Assembly (NCBI RefSeq): GCF_013141695.1
Contig: NZ_WHNY01000074.1
Span: 124,001 to 188,000, forward strand
Origin: Paenibacillus plantarum
GTDB lineage: Bacteria > Bacillota > Bacilli > Paenibacillales > NBRC-103111
Direction: 5' to 3'
DNA: 64,000 nucleotides
Each line of letters begins with the position of its first letter. Positions within the stretch are counted from its first letter, which is position 1. A model generated the notes under the pieces. The model had not been told where the DNA came from, did not search any database, and was given only the letters and a program-made list of their open reading frames with translations. Below, piece by piece: positions 16,959 through 26,239 of this stretch. The translations under genes and the position numbers were made by a program.

Positions 16959-18695
16959 CTATCCTTGCTCTTTCGGCTCTCCGGCCGGCAGATGAATCGT
17001 TACCGTTAACCCTTCATCCGGTTCATTCTCAAAATGCAGCCCATACTGATACCCGAATGTCATCCGCAATCGCTCTTGGACATTCCGCATGCCTAAATTG
17101 TTTAAACCTTTATTTGCATTGGCAGCACCTGTATCCTCTAGCAGCAGCTTCAGCTTATCCGGCGCAATCCCCGGACCAGTATCGGAGACCTCCAGCACTA
17201 CACCAGCTCCCTCATGCTCTTTACCACAAACGATTATATGATTGACCCCTTCTTTACTGAGTCCATAAAAAATACTGTTCTCGACCAACGTAATTAGCGT
17301 TAGCTTAGGGATCGGTGTCATGTTGTATATCTCAGGTACGGCAATATCCACCTCAAAGACGTCTCCATACCTAAGATTCATAATCTGCACATAATTGTCC
17401 AATTGCGTTAATTCATCTGCGACCGTTACAACATCGCCAACTTTATCCGTCGAATATTGCAACAGGCCCATCAACGACCGGAGCATCTCGCACATTTCCT
17501 GTGTTTGTCCTGTCTCACCTAAGCAATAGATTGCATTGAGCGTATTATTCAGGAAATGAGGATGAATTTGCGACTGCAGTACCTTAAGTTCATGATGTCG
17601 TTTCTTCTCCTCAGAGACGCGTAATTCATTGAATAACGTTTGAATATTGTCCATCATGCCATTAAAGCTATTACCAATGTGCATAAACTCATCATTACGA
17701 TTCAGTGTAATGCGAGCTTCCAGTTCACCACGCGCAGCAGCTTTTAATTGCCGTGTAATCGCCGTCACAGGTTTCCGAATATAGCTAGTTATCCATACAG
17801 ATAGAATAAACGCAAGGATAATCGCGATGAATACCACAAATACAAACTGCTGCTTCAACGAATTAATTAACGGATAGGCTTGAGACTCCTCGATAACCGA
17901 GAATACGTACCAATCCCACTGATTCTGATTCGAGCTTAGTACCATATAGTTCCCAGTGGAAGTCTTCACGGTGTCGAAGGAATTCCTAGCAGATTGCGTG
18001 ATCTTCTGTAAAGCATCCTTCATTTCCAAATGATTCACATACACTTTGGGATAGACCAGATTCGTATTGGTAGAGAGAAATTCCCCATCACTAGTAAATA
18101 TATAAATGCGTCGTTCCGTGCCTTGCTCTGCTTGCAGCATTTTGGGTCCTATCAACGCACCTAGGTTAATATCCATCGCAACGAAACGACCACTATCAAT
18201 GCGCTTAGACACGGTAATGACATAATGATCATTAATCAAATGCGGTGCACTCCACCAGAAACCTGTCGTACTCGTCTGATATTTAATTTCGGCAATACTT
18301 GGCCCATCGATATAGAACTGATAACCATAGGGAGCGCTTACTCGTACCTTATCCTCATCAATTACATAAATACTATGAAGCAGATCCATTTGGTACGATA
18401 AAATGGTTTCAATAAGCTTCGTGAAATCCGGCTCACCTACTTCATATAAAGCAGGAGTGGATAAGAAAATCAACTGACTCTGGATGTTATTCATTAACGT
18501 CTTAATATAGTTCTCCACTTGGACAACAGAGCTTTGCAGCGCTTTCTCATTATTCTGCTTAATGGGCTCAAACAATCGTTGGTAACCGAAAATCCCAATA
18601 ATCAGGAATAGAACAATAACGGACATAAAGGTAAGAATGAAGAGCTTCGTACTGACGCTGGAAATCAAGTTTCTCCCTTTTAAGCCACGAATCAT
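16959..18695 (-). CDS. Sensor histidine kinase, YesM type
   Basis: A 578-residue membrane kinase, partner of the downstream response regulator. Membrane segments lie at ~16-36 and ~280-300 (FVFVVFIAIILAFILSVWIT), bracketing a Cache-type extracellular sensor of ~240 residues. A HAMP domain follows (ITRQLKAAARGELEARI). The His_kinase motif LQSQIHPHFLNNTLNAI carries the phosphoacceptor His near residue 380. The ATPase domain shows LVENSIFYGLSKEG (N box) and DTGPGIAPDKL (G1). This is a complete lytS/YesM-class kinase. Start ATG is preceded by GGAGG-like AGGAG. Confidence 0.93.
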   Translation of the reverse strand: MIRGLKGRNLISSVSTKLFILTFMSVIVLFLIIGIFGYQRLFEPIKQNNEKALQSSVVQVENYIKTLMNNIQSQLIFLSTPALYEVGEPDFTKLIETILSYQMDLLHSIYVIDEDKVRVSAPYGYQFYIDGPSIAEIKYQTSTTGFWWSAPHLINDHYVITVSKRIDSGRFVAMDINLGALIGPKMLQAEQGTERRIYIFTSDGEFLSTNTNLVYPKVYVNHLEMKDALQKITQSARNSFDTVKTSTGNYMVLSSNQNQWDWYVFSVIEESQAYPLINSLKQQFVFVVFIAIILAFILSVWITSYIRKPVTAITRQLKAAARGELEARITLNRNDEFMHIGNSFNGMMDNIQTLFNELRVSEEKKRHHELKVLQSQIHPHFLNNTLNAIYCLGETGQTQEMCEMLRSLMGLLQYSTDKVGDVVTVADELTQLDNYVQIMNLRYGDVFEVDIAVPEIYNMTPIPKLTLITLVENSIFYGLSKEGVNHIIVCGKEHEGAGVVLEVSDTGPGIAPDKLKLLLEDTGAANANKGLNNLGMRNVQERLRMTFGYQYGLHFENEPDEGLTVTIHLPAGEPKEQG

Positions 18696-18804
18696 GCTAG
18701 TCTTCTCCTCCGCATAGTCCTCATCCTCTTACCACTCTCTAAGTATAAAAAATTCCCAGCTAATTAACTAGTAGCAGAGAACGAATTGGCCCATATCAAG
18801 ATAC

Positions 18805-18836
18805 TTAAAGCCCTCGATCAACGAGGGCTTTAAAAA
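18805..18836 (-). terminator. Intrinsic terminator for the transporter operon
   Basis: AAAGCCCTCG ATCAA CGAGGGCTTT with A/T runs on both sides lies directly after the dehydrogenase stop. It separates the transporter operon from the kinase-regulator pair downstream. Confidence 0.88.
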
Positions 18837-19847
18837 CTATGCCATTTCCCCTATATAAGTAACAACGACGCCAAGCACCTCGCGCGGTGAATGACTGTAC
18901 AGATCATAGGCTTCCGCTATTCGCGCCAGTGGCAGACGATGCGTAATGAGTGGAGCAATATTAATCTTCCCTTGCGTCAACAATCGCATATATTCGGCCA
19001 TATTGCGACCTTCTGTCCAACGTACATAACCAATGGGATAATCAATCCCTCTCTGCTCATAATCAACCATATATCGACCTGGCCCGCCTGCACGAGAGAT
19101 GAGCAGTTGAGCTTCCTTCTGAAACATCTGTTCACGATTGAACGACATCGCTACATCGCCAACTATAATGATTTTGCCTCTGTCACGAATCCAACCAAGT
19201 GCTTTGTCGATCATCCCACTGAGACCACCACCGACACATAGAATGACAACATCCACACCAATGCCACCTGTCAGTTTCGTCATGTGACGAGTCATCTCAT
19301 CCTCGTTGTTATACATATTGGGTGAACCGAATTCGATCAACTTTTCTGCACGTTCCCTCATTAGATCTAATCCGAACACTTGATATGCTGACGATTCAGC
19401 AACTTGGCAAATGATCTGCCCCAGTATACCTAATCCTACGACGAGAATAGATTCACCGAAGCGCAAATCCGCTTGTCGCAGCGCATGTATCGCAATCGCC
19501 CCAGGGCCAACATAAGCGGCTTCTTGATCGCTAACCTGATCCTGCAAAAGAATGACAAGATGCTTAGGTACTTTCAGGAGCTCGGCGTGACGGACAAAAG
19601 GGGAACCATAACAAGCAACGCGATCCCCCACTTGTACATGTGTCACACCTTCTCCGATTTCAACCACCTTGCCCATTGCACTATAGCCAAGTGTACTGGG
19701 TACGGTCGTCGTGTCTTTCAGCATGATTTCCGTGCCAGGACTAATCGCTGAGCAAATGGTTTTCACTATAACATAATTGTCCTCTATGGTTGGAGCCTCC
19801 TGATCTAGAAGTTCGATATGGCCCTTCACTGTATAGACAACTCTCAT
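18837..19847 (-). CDS. MDR-family dehydrogenase (zinc-type alcohol dehydrogenase-like)
   Basis: A 336-residue cytoplasmic oxidoreductase with the GroES-like N-terminal domain and a Rossmann domain (VVGLGILGQIICQVAESS, near residues 136-153). The usual catalytic-zinc GHE motif is replaced by LGYSAMG and no four-cysteine structural-zinc loop is visible, so it may be zinc-independent. This is seen in related sugar-operon dehydrogenases annotated as 'zinc-binding alcohol dehydrogenase'. It is the last gene of the binding protein-permease-permease operon, 18 bases after the YtcP-type permease, so it probably acts on the imported sugar or polyol (inference). Confidence 0.85.
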   Translation of the reverse strand: MRVVYTVKGHIELLDQEAPTIEDNYVIVKTICSAISPGTEIMLKDTTTVPSTLGYSAMGKVVEIGEGVTHVQVGDRVACYGSPFVRHAELLKVPKHLVILLQDQVSDQEAAYVGPGAIAIHALRQADLRFGESILVVGLGILGQIICQVAESSAYQVFGLDLMRERAEKLIEFGSPNMYNNEDEMTRHMTKLTGGIGVDVVILCVGGGLSGMIDKALGWIRDRGKIIIVGDVAMSFNREQMFQKEAQLLISRAGGPGRYMVDYEQRGIDYPIGYVRWTEGRNMAEYMRLLTQGKINIAPLITHRLPLARIAEAYDLYSHSPREVLGVVVTYIGEMA

Positions 19848-19865
19848 TGGATATTCCCTCTTTTT

Positions 19866-20753
19866 CTATCCCTTAATGGAGCCCAGCATCGTACCTTTTA
19901 CAAAGTATTTTTGCAGGAATGGATAAATAATTAGCATTGGTAATGTAGCAACAACGACAACCGCCATCTTAATCGTTTCTGGCGGCAAAGCATCCAAGAC
20001 TAAGGAATTCAGCGATAGCTCGGTACTAATATTCGGCGTTTGAATCATACTTCGAAGCACAACCTGCATCGGCATTAACGTTTTGTCTGAGATATAGAAA
20101 ATCCCTTTGAAATACTCGTTCCAATGCGTAACCCCATAGAATAGTCCAATGGTCGCCATAATCGGAGCGGATAAGGGGAGAACGATTCGCCATAACGTTG
20201 CTAATTCGCCACAACCGTCTACTCTCGCCGCTTCTTCTACTTCAACGGGAAGATTCTCGAAGTACGTCTTCACGATCAGTAGATTGAAGGTTGATACCAT
20301 GCCTGGCACGATGAGTGCCCAGACGGAATCATATAACCCTATACTGCGCACCACCATGTAAAGCGGAATAATACCACCGCTAAAGATCATCGTGAAGAAA
20401 ATCGCCATGAGAATAAAATTGCGTCCTGGAACTGATTTCTTGGCTAGTGGATACGCAAGCAGCGTAGTCACAACAAGGTTCAGTGTCGTCCCCACAATCG
20501 TAATGAAAACTGTGATTTTCAAGGCTTGCGGGATACGAGCCGACTGGAACACTTCCTTATAGGCTTGCAAGGTCCAATGCTCTGGCCATATGACGAAGCC
20601 CCCATTTTTCAAAACCTCAATATAAGGAGTTAAGGATACAATGATGACATAGTACAAGGGGAATAACGTAACCAAAGCGGCTACGGTAAGTACCGTATAG
20701 ATGCACGCGTCAATAACTTTATCTTTTTTCGTTTTATGAATGATGAATGACAT
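19866..20753 (-). CDS. Carbohydrate ABC transporter permease, YtcP/MalG type
   Basis: A 295-residue membrane permease. A basic N-terminus (MSFIIHKTKKDK) is followed by about six hydrophobic segments; the EAA loop is VEVEEAARVDGCGELATLWR near residues 187-206. The C-terminus ends with FVKGTMLGSIKG, typical of the family. I chose the ATG at 20753, ten bases after GGGGAG, over an in-frame TTG at 20774 that lies inside the binding site. It forms the transporter with the LplB-type protein upstream. No ATPase gene is nearby, as usual when an MsmX-like ATPase is shared. Confidence 0.93.
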   Translation of the reverse strand: MSFIIHKTKKDKVIDACIYTVLTVAALVTLFPLYYVIIVSLTPYIEVLKNGGFVIWPEHWTLQAYKEVFQSARIPQALKITVFITIVGTTLNLVVTTLLAYPLAKKSVPGRNFILMAIFFTMIFSGGIIPLYMVVRSIGLYDSVWALIVPGMVSTFNLLIVKTYFENLPVEVEEAARVDGCGELATLWRIVLPLSAPIMATIGLFYGVTHWNEYFKGIFYISDKTLMPMQVVLRSMIQTPNISTELSLNSLVLDALPPETIKMAVVVVATLPMLIIYPFLQKYFVKGTMLGSIKG

Positions 20754-20789
20754 CAGAGCTCCACTCCCCTTCAAGGATCACGCAAGACA

Positions 20790-21746
20790 TTACCATATGC
20801 CTGATCCTCCCATTTTCTTAGCTACCTTATTCGCACTGAGTACCAATATCAATCCGACCAAGGATTTGAAAACACCCATCGCCGCCGCTACACCGAACTC
20901 CAACCGTTCAAAACCGTAGCGATAAACCCACGTATCGATGATGTCTCCTGTGTCATAGACACGTGCGTTCAAGAATATGAAAATCTGATCAAAGCCTGCA
21001 TCCAAGATCCCACCAATTCGAATGATTAGCAGGAGTACAAATACATCTCGGATACCCGGCAATGTAATATGCCACAGCTGTCGTCCGCGTCCGGCACCAT
21101 CGACCACGGCAGCCTCATAAAGTTCTTGATTAATAGTAGCAAGCGCAGCCATGTAAATAATGGCTCCGAATCCCGTATTTTTCCATATTTCAGTGATAAT
21201 TAGTAGTGGCCTGAAGAAGTCTTTATTCGTTAATAAATCAATTTGTCCCCAACCCATATCACGCACAAACGTACTGATTAACCCTGAGCTCGGTGCAAGG
21301 AAAGAAAACACTAAGCCGTAAATGATGACCCATGACAAGAAGTAAGGACCATATGTAATCGTTTGTACCCATCTCTTGAACCAGCGAACTCTAACTTCAT
21401 TTAACATAATTGCCAAGATCACGTCGGGTATCATGCTGCCAATAATTTTGAGAATACTAATTTCCAATGTATTTCTGAGGATTCTCATGAAATCAGGACT
21501 ATCAAAGATCACTCTAAAATTATCGAAACCAACCCAAGGGCTTCCCCAAATGCCCTTCATAATGTTGTAGTTCTGGAAAGCAATTAGCGTGCCTGCCATT
21601 GGGGCATAATGAAATATGACATAATAGAGAAGGCCTGGTATCATCATGAGATAGAACCATCTACTGCGATACACACTTTTCCATTTACTTTCTCTCGTGC
21701 GTGGAGCTATCGTTATATCGTTCTTAGCAGCTATGGTTTCCGCCAT
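20790..21746 (-). CDS. Carbohydrate ABC transporter permease, LplB type
   Basis: A 318-residue membrane permease with a polar N-terminal ~30 residues, then WFYLMMIPGLLYYVIFHYAP and further hydrophobic segments. Family markers include QNYNIMKGIWGSPWVGFDNF and the EAA loop LYEAAVVDGAGRGRQLWHI near 213-231. Two ATG codons lie six bases apart; AGGAGG is two bases from the first (21752) and eight from the second (21746), so I chose the second. It sits between the binding protein and the YtcP-type permease in one operon. Confidence 0.93.
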   Translation of the reverse strand: MAETIAAKNDITIAPRTRESKWKSVYRSRWFYLMMIPGLLYYVIFHYAPMAGTLIAFQNYNIMKGIWGSPWVGFDNFRVIFDSPDFMRILRNTLEISILKIIGSMIPDVILAIMLNEVRVRWFKRWVQTITYGPYFLSWVIIYGLVFSFLAPSSGLISTFVRDMGWGQIDLLTNKDFFRPLLIITEIWKNTGFGAIIYMAALATINQELYEAAVVDGAGRGRQLWHITLPGIRDVFVLLLIIRIGGILDAGFDQIFIFLNARVYDTGDIIDTWVYRYGFERLEFGVAAAMGVFKSLVGLILVLSANKVAKKMGGSGIW

Positions 21747-21834
21747 CGCCATCTCCTCCTAGCTGTCTCTATCAGACCGAAGACAGAAGGAAACCCACGA
21801 ACAACGCCGGGTTCCCTTCGATGCCTTCACTCTC

Positions 21835-23436
21835 CTATTTAAAATCGTTAAGCTTATTCTTCAATGCTGTATTCAAAGTTTTCGTGTACTCCGTGAATAT
21901 ATCTCTACCTTTGAATTTGGTCATGAGCTCTTCACGGTACTGCGGCCAGTTCTTGCCACTCTTATCTTCAAGAACACCTTTGATATGGTATTTACTCATC
22001 TCTTTACGGAAATCACCAATGTTAATGCCAGCTGGCGGAACCAAGCTAACCGGAGGCAATGCATCATGCTTAGGGTAAGACTCAACTGTCTTCAGAATAG
22101 CACGGTCGTGATCATTAATACGTGGATCTACTAGCTCGTATCCTAGTACCTTCGGCTCATCAGGTACAAAAGCATTGTACACATTTAACCAGTTGCCGGC
22201 TTTCGCAATATCAGCTTCGAAATTAGCAACATTCAACGTAATTTTCTTACCATCTTTCGTGTAATGTTTGCCTTCTTGACCATAATGTGTTAATAAGAAG
22301 CCTTCATCGCCTGTCAACCAGTTCAGAATTTCCATGGAACGTTTAATTTTATCAGGTGTTTTCTCAGCTGTTGTTTTACTGATCAAAATCGTGTCAACTG
22401 CAACGTTATTTTTCCAAATAATCGGCTGATCTAGCGGGAAGATCGGTACCCAATTCGCTTTAGGATCTAATGCTTTAGAACGATTCGCCACGCTTGTCGG
22501 ATTGCTATCTAGGATGGTAGTCTTATCTCCAGAGAAGTACATACCTACTTTACCTTGTGACGCTTTATCCAATTGTGCACCCGGTTTATTCAAGAACCAG
22601 TCCGGATCTACAACGCCTTGATTAATCCAATCCACGACTTGATCAATGACTTTCTCCACTTTAAGATCCGTCCGGTTATCGATATACGTATTGTTCGCAA
22701 TCATGAAGTCAGCTACAAGACCGTTATTCAACCATTGCGGGAAATCAAACGGCAAGTTAGCACCATTTCCTGCTGCTGAGAGACCAAACGTATCATTCTT
22801 ACCATTACCGTCTGGATCATTCTTCGTGAAGGCTACCATGACTTTCGTTAATTCATCGTATGTCTTTGGCGCTTTCAATCCAAGCTTATCTAACCAATCC
22901 TGGCGAATATGCCAAGCTGCATACGTATTACGTGGGAATATATTCATACCACGGAAGAATTCACCTTGTTTAATCTGGTAGGCATTGACTTCATCCTCAG
23001 ATACCCATTTGAAATAGTTCGGTACAGCTGCTTTCGTTAAGAATGGGGCAAGGTTACCAGTGATTCCATCCGAAATATACTTTTGGGACTCTGCACCACC
23101 AGAGATGAACATATCTGGCACATTGCCGCCCGCCATCGTTGCATTCAACTTGTCATAGTATTCTTTACCGTTCATCATATAATCTATCTTGAGATCAACA
23201 TTAAACTTTTCTTCAATGGCCTTCTTAACAAAATCTTTGTCTGCGGCAGGCAAATTCACATTCGCAAGATTTCCGCTAGTGACGGACCAGTTCAACGTCA
23301 GCTTCTCAGGTTTAGCCGTAGCAGACGCATTGGTCGATCCTGTCGGCGTGCTTGTCTGTGTTGTCGTTTTACTATCCGAACATCCTGTAAGCGCAACCAT
23401 TGTAGCGGCAAGACCAATAACTACTAATTTTTTCAT
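21835..23436 (-). CDS. Extracellular solute-binding lipoprotein of a sugar ABC importer
   Basis: A 533-residue lipoprotein that should capture the sugar outside the cell. The signal peptide MKKLVVIGLAATMVALTGC contains the lipobox LTGC, with Cys19 as lipid attachment site. A Thr/Ser/Ala-rich linker follows to about residue 45. The body resembles the large LipO/YtcQ-type binding proteins (for example AWHIRQDWLDKLGLKAPKTY, DPDGNGKNDTFGLS). It is the first gene of the operon and is followed at 80 bases by the permeases. A cre-like site sits 60-76 bases upstream of the start, suggesting catabolite control. Confidence 0.93.
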   Translation of the reverse strand: MKKLVVIGLAATMVALTGCSDSKTTTQTSTPTGSTNASATAKPEKLTLNWSVTSGNLANVNLPAADKDFVKKAIEEKFNVDLKIDYMMNGKEYYDKLNATMAGGNVPDMFISGGAESQKYISDGITGNLAPFLTKAAVPNYFKWVSEDEVNAYQIKQGEFFRGMNIFPRNTYAAWHIRQDWLDKLGLKAPKTYDELTKVMVAFTKNDPDGNGKNDTFGLSAAGNGANLPFDFPQWLNNGLVADFMIANNTYIDNRTDLKVEKVIDQVVDWINQGVVDPDWFLNKPGAQLDKASQGKVGMYFSGDKTTILDSNPTSVANRSKALDPKANWVPIFPLDQPIIWKNNVAVDTILISKTTAEKTPDKIKRSMEILNWLTGDEGFLLTHYGQEGKHYTKDGKKITLNVANFEADIAKAGNWLNVYNAFVPDEPKVLGYELVDPRINDHDRAILKTVESYPKHDALPPVSLVPPAGINIGDFRKEMSKYHIKGVLEDKSGKNWPQYREELMTKFKGRDIFTEYTKTLNTALKNKLNDFK

Positions 23437-23495
23437 TTCATTTACCCCTCCTATTTATACGTTCCGTAAACTCTGTTCTGCCTAACACTTATTTA

Positions 23496-23512
23496 AATGA
23501 TAGCGTTTACTT
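23496..23512 (-). promoter_or_regulatory. Candidate cre (CcpA) site upstream of the sugar transporter
   Basis: Minus-strand AAGTAAACGCTATCATT matches the extended consensus WTGNAARCGNWWWCAWW at 16 of 17 positions, the mismatch being A for T at position 2. Its position in the promoter region suits repression by CcpA. Confidence 0.6.
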
Positions 23513-23634
23513 GTTCTTAGTATAGAACCAACTACCTAGTGAAACTAGCAGACGCATTCAAGAAATAGTGGTTAAAATGCAGAACTTTGTTGGAAATTTT
23601 ATACTACAATTTTAACCTTATGCTACATAATAAG

Positions 23635-23674
23635 AAACACCCTTACGCTGGCATCACTGCAAGTAAGGGTGTTT
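23635..23674. terminator. Intrinsic terminator next to a gene remnant
   Basis: AAACACCCTTAC, a 16-base loop, then GTAAGGGTGTTT. It lies 10 bases beyond the stop of the minus-strand remnant at 23685 and probably served that gene when intact. Confidence 0.82.
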
Positions 23675-23684
23675 AAGGTTCATG

Positions 23685-23816
23685 TTATATTTGGAAAATG
23701 ATTAGCGGATTCGTTGCTGTCTGACCAACAACTTCCTTATACACGCCACTGTAGGTCATGCTGAAGGTGTACGAGCCTGCGAGCAGCTCCTTGCTCACTT
23801 CGCCGCCTACTGCCGA
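23685..23816 (-). pseudogene. C-terminal remnant of a surface-type protein
   Basis: About 43 minus-strand codons read AVGGEVSKELLAGSYTFSMT then YSGVYKEVVGQTATNPLIIF and QI before a stop. The style (LAGSYTFSMTYSGVYKEV) is that of repeat units in Paenibacillus secreted or S-layer-like proteins, where such a beta-strand module often ends the protein. The frame is closed by TGA just upstream and no start exists. It abuts, in opposite orientation, the SGNH remnant at 23824, so a deletion or rearrangement joined two gene ends. Confidence 0.6.
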
Positions 23817-23823
23817 TCAGTGA

Positions 23824-24024
23824 AGAAAGGTCCAACAAGACATCATTGCTCGATTGCAACAAGAAGGTGACGCCCAGCTCCACTTCTTCAATGGCATGTC
23901 ACTGCTTGGCGACGACTATAGTGATTGTACGGTTGACGGTGTTCATCCGACAGATCTTGGCTTCCAACGCATGGCGAAGTCACTTGATCCCGTGTTCCGA
24001 GCGTTGCTGAAGGAATACTTATGA
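23824..24024 (+). pseudogene. C-terminal remnant of an SGNH/GDSL hydrolase
   Basis: 67 codons read RKVQQDIIARLQQEGDAQLH ... MSLLGDDYSDCTVDGVHPTD, LGFQRMAKSLDPVFRALLKE YL and a stop. DGVHPTDLG is the conserved block V of SGNH hydrolases, with the catalytic Asp and His. The N-terminal two thirds, including the nucleophile Ser block, are absent and a TGA precedes the frame, so this is a 5'-truncated gene. Confidence 0.82.
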
Positions 24025-24140
24025 GAAAAACTTCTATCGAAGTCCTTCGAGGAGGAGCGACCGCGTTTAAATGTTGTTTTTATCGCCAATAAGAATTTGT
24101 TCTTCCGAGTATCGGAAACTTATTAATTCTTATGTGGTAA

Positions 24141-24180
24141 CAAAAAGACCTGACACGTCGGTAGTCCACATGTCAGGTCT
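24141..24180 (-). terminator. Intrinsic terminator after the LacI-family gene
   Basis: Stem AGACCTGACA / TGTCAGGTCT; on the minus strand it is followed by TTTTTG. It lies 12 bases beyond the LacI stop. Confidence 0.88.
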
Positions 24181-24191
24181 CTTCCTTATGC

Positions 24192-25208
24192 TTAGATGCG
24201 AGTTGTTTCTCGTTCTATAAAAATAAGCGGAACTTCAAATTCTCGCTCCTCGCTGGCCTCTACGGTATGTCCAAACTTATGCAGCAATTTATGGATAGCC
24301 ATTTGCGCCTGAAGCTCATAAGGAATGTCCCAGCTAGAGATACCAGGGTAACTTTGCATAGCCATATAGTCGTTATTAATACCGATCATTTGTAATCGGT
24401 TCGGGAAGTCGATCTTTTGCCTATTGGCAGCCGAAAGCAGCTTTAATGCAACATGATCGTCAAAGGCGACGATCCCCGTTCGCTGTGTTGGCCCCGCCAC
24501 CACCTCTTGGAGAAATGCGTCCACGTCCAGTTCCTTCATTTCGACGATACGATGGGAAATCTCCACGGACAGTTGTTGTAAACCCAGATGAAATCCATTA
24601 CGACGCTGTTCATCAATCACATTCGAGATCTTGCTGCCCGCGTAGATGAGTTCATCACAGCCACGATCCACAAGCAATTTCGTTGATTGTCTGCATGCCT
24701 CGGCAAAGCCTAAATTTACAGCACCAACGGCAATATCCTCGGGCCATCCCCAGCCATTAATGAGCACTAGCGGCGTTCCGCTGTTAACGATAGCGCGTGT
24801 GGAATCCTTTCCCATCGCTAAGCCATGACAGATGAGTCCATCCACTCTTCGCTGCAGTAACACTTCTAGATTTCTACGTTCAATCGTCGGATCGAATCCT
24901 CCTGAAGAAAAAACGGATAAATGATAGCCCGCATGGTGAGCTTCCAATTGTAAATACTCCGCTAACCGTCCGTAATAACTCGTCAATCCAGGAACAATGA
25001 GGCCGATTTCAAAAGTTTTGTTCCGACTTAACCCTGCTGCCATGGTATTGCGTCGATATCCTAATTGCTCGGCTGCCAGTTCGACTTTGCGAATCGTCTC
25101 CTTCGACGAACGGATTCCACCTCTATTCAGCACATTGGAGACCGTGGCAATCGATACCCCAGCTGCTGCTGCCACTTCTACAATTGTGACTTGTTTGGGT
25201 CTGCTCAT
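24192..25208 (-). CDS. LacI-family transcriptional regulator
   Basis: A 338-residue repressor. The helix-turn-helix TIVEVAAAAGVSIATVSNVLN is at residues ~8-28, followed by the hinge helix region (NTMAAGLSRNKT) and a periplasmic-binding-protein-like sugar domain (IGLIVPGLTSYYGRLAEYLQ). I chose the ATG at 25208 (MSRPKQ), with GGAG 11 bases upstream; a longer frame to 25334 adds a non-homologous extension that runs over the operator-like palindrome. The gene follows the PhyH-type dioxygenase on the same strand at 170 bases. It probably senses a sugar and controls itself and neighbours through the palindrome at 25228. Confidence 0.92.
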   Translation of the reverse strand: MSRPKQVTIVEVAAAAGVSIATVSNVLNRGGIRSSKETIRKVELAAEQLGYRRNTMAAGLSRNKTFEIGLIVPGLTSYYGRLAEYLQLEAHHAGYHLSVFSSGGFDPTIERRNLEVLLQRRVDGLICHGLAMGKDSTRAIVNSGTPLVLINGWGWPEDIAVGAVNLGFAEACRQSTKLLVDRGCDELIYAGSKISNVIDEQRRNGFHLGLQQLSVEISHRIVEMKELDVDAFLQEVVAGPTQRTGIVAFDDHVALKLLSAANRQKIDFPNRLQMIGINNDYMAMQSYPGISSWDIPYELQAQMAIHKLLHKFGHTVEASEEREFEVPLIFIERETTRI

Positions 25209-25227
25209 ATGTGTTTCAGCTCCATCG

Positions 25228-25241
25228 GTTAAACGTTTAAC
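25228..25241. promoter_or_regulatory. Candidate LacI-family operator
   Basis: GTTAAACGTTTAAC is a perfect 14-base palindrome with the central CG typical of LacI-family operators. It ends 20 bases upstream of the LacI start, a position suited to autorepression. Confidence 0.6.
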
Positions 25242-25377
25242 TAGCTCCTTTAGATTAAATTGATCTAATAAGCCTGTCAAGCGAAATCCAATGGAATCCC
25301 CGCACCTTTGCAAAAAAAATCGCTCCCAGGACATAAACTATGCCCTAGAAACGATTCCTATCCTCCGTTAATCCTAA

Positions 25378-26187
25378 TTAATGTGGGTATACTGTCTCAA
25401 ATTCATCGCCGCAAGGACCGCCACTCGGGTTAATCTCCAAGGAGACAGTTTCCCCATTGGCTCGATACAACGGTCGATAATGATTGCTAATATGCGTCGC
25501 AGAGGCATTGGCATAATGGCAGATGAACGCGCGGCGGAAGCGAGCCTTGGTCTTATTTCGATAAGAACCATGAATCAGATTGCCATTGAAAAAGAGGACA
25601 TCCCCCCGGTCCATAATGACCGGCATAGCCTTCTCGTCCTTCGGCGGCTTCACGTAGTGGGTCGTAAAAGATTCCTTAGAATCTGCGATGTCGGGACATG
25701 AGATTTCGAGGGCATTCGTTTTCGGTACAACGAGTAATCCGCCATTTTCCTCATCAGCCGCGTCAATGGCTGTCCATGCTGCAATACAATTGCCTGGTTC
25801 CACCTGTAAATAAAAGTTATCCTGATGAAGCGCCTGCCCCCGGGAGCCAGGTGGTTTGTAATAAAACATACTTTGTGCAGCGAGTGCTTCTTCTTCATAC
25901 AAATCTGCTAGAACTTCTAACACGGGCTGATGCAGCATGTACGTTTTCGCTGTCTCATTAAACCGATGCGGGTGCATGACACGCGGATAGCGTTTCAGAG
26001 GGTCGACGACCTCTGTCGATAGATCAGGTTCGAAATATCCTGGAACCGTCTGATTGCTGATCGCTTCGAAGGTTTCATCGATTCTAGCCAAATCCGCTTC
26101 TGAAAATAACCCCTTCACGATCACGTAACCCTCGGTTTCAAAATGCTGTTTTTGTTCCTTCGTCAATTTAATTAGTGATTGTGTCAT
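25378..26187 (-). CDS. Phytanoyl-CoA dioxygenase (PhyH) family protein
   Basis: A 269-residue non-haem Fe(II)/2-oxoglutarate-dependent oxygenase. The iron ligands are visible as H-x-D in ALHQDNFYLQV (about residues 120-130) and a distal His in NLIHGSYRN; the Arg for 2-oxoglutarate is probably in KARFRRAF. I chose the ATG at 26187 after GGAGGG; an in-frame TTG just upstream overlaps that site. Bacterial PhyH proteins hydroxylate diverse small molecules, so the substrate is open. It is divergent from an AraC regulator (26345), a common arrangement for regulation by that protein, and lies upstream of a LacI gene. Confidence 0.9.
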   Translation of the reverse strand: MTQSLIKLTKEQKQHFETEGYVIVKGLFSEADLARIDETFEAISNQTVPGYFEPDLSTEVVDPLKRYPRVMHPHRFNETAKTYMLHQPVLEVLADLYEEEALAAQSMFYYKPPGSRGQALHQDNFYLQVEPGNCIAAWTAIDAADEENGGLLVVPKTNALEISCPDIADSKESFTTHYVKPPKDEKAMPVIMDRGDVLFFNGNLIHGSYRNKTKARFRRAFICHYANASATHISNHYRPLYRANGETVSLEINPSGGPCGDEFETVYPH

Positions 26188-26239
26188 CCTTATTCCCTCC
26201 AAGTGAACCTTTATTTCTTTGTCTTTAGCATATCGAAAT

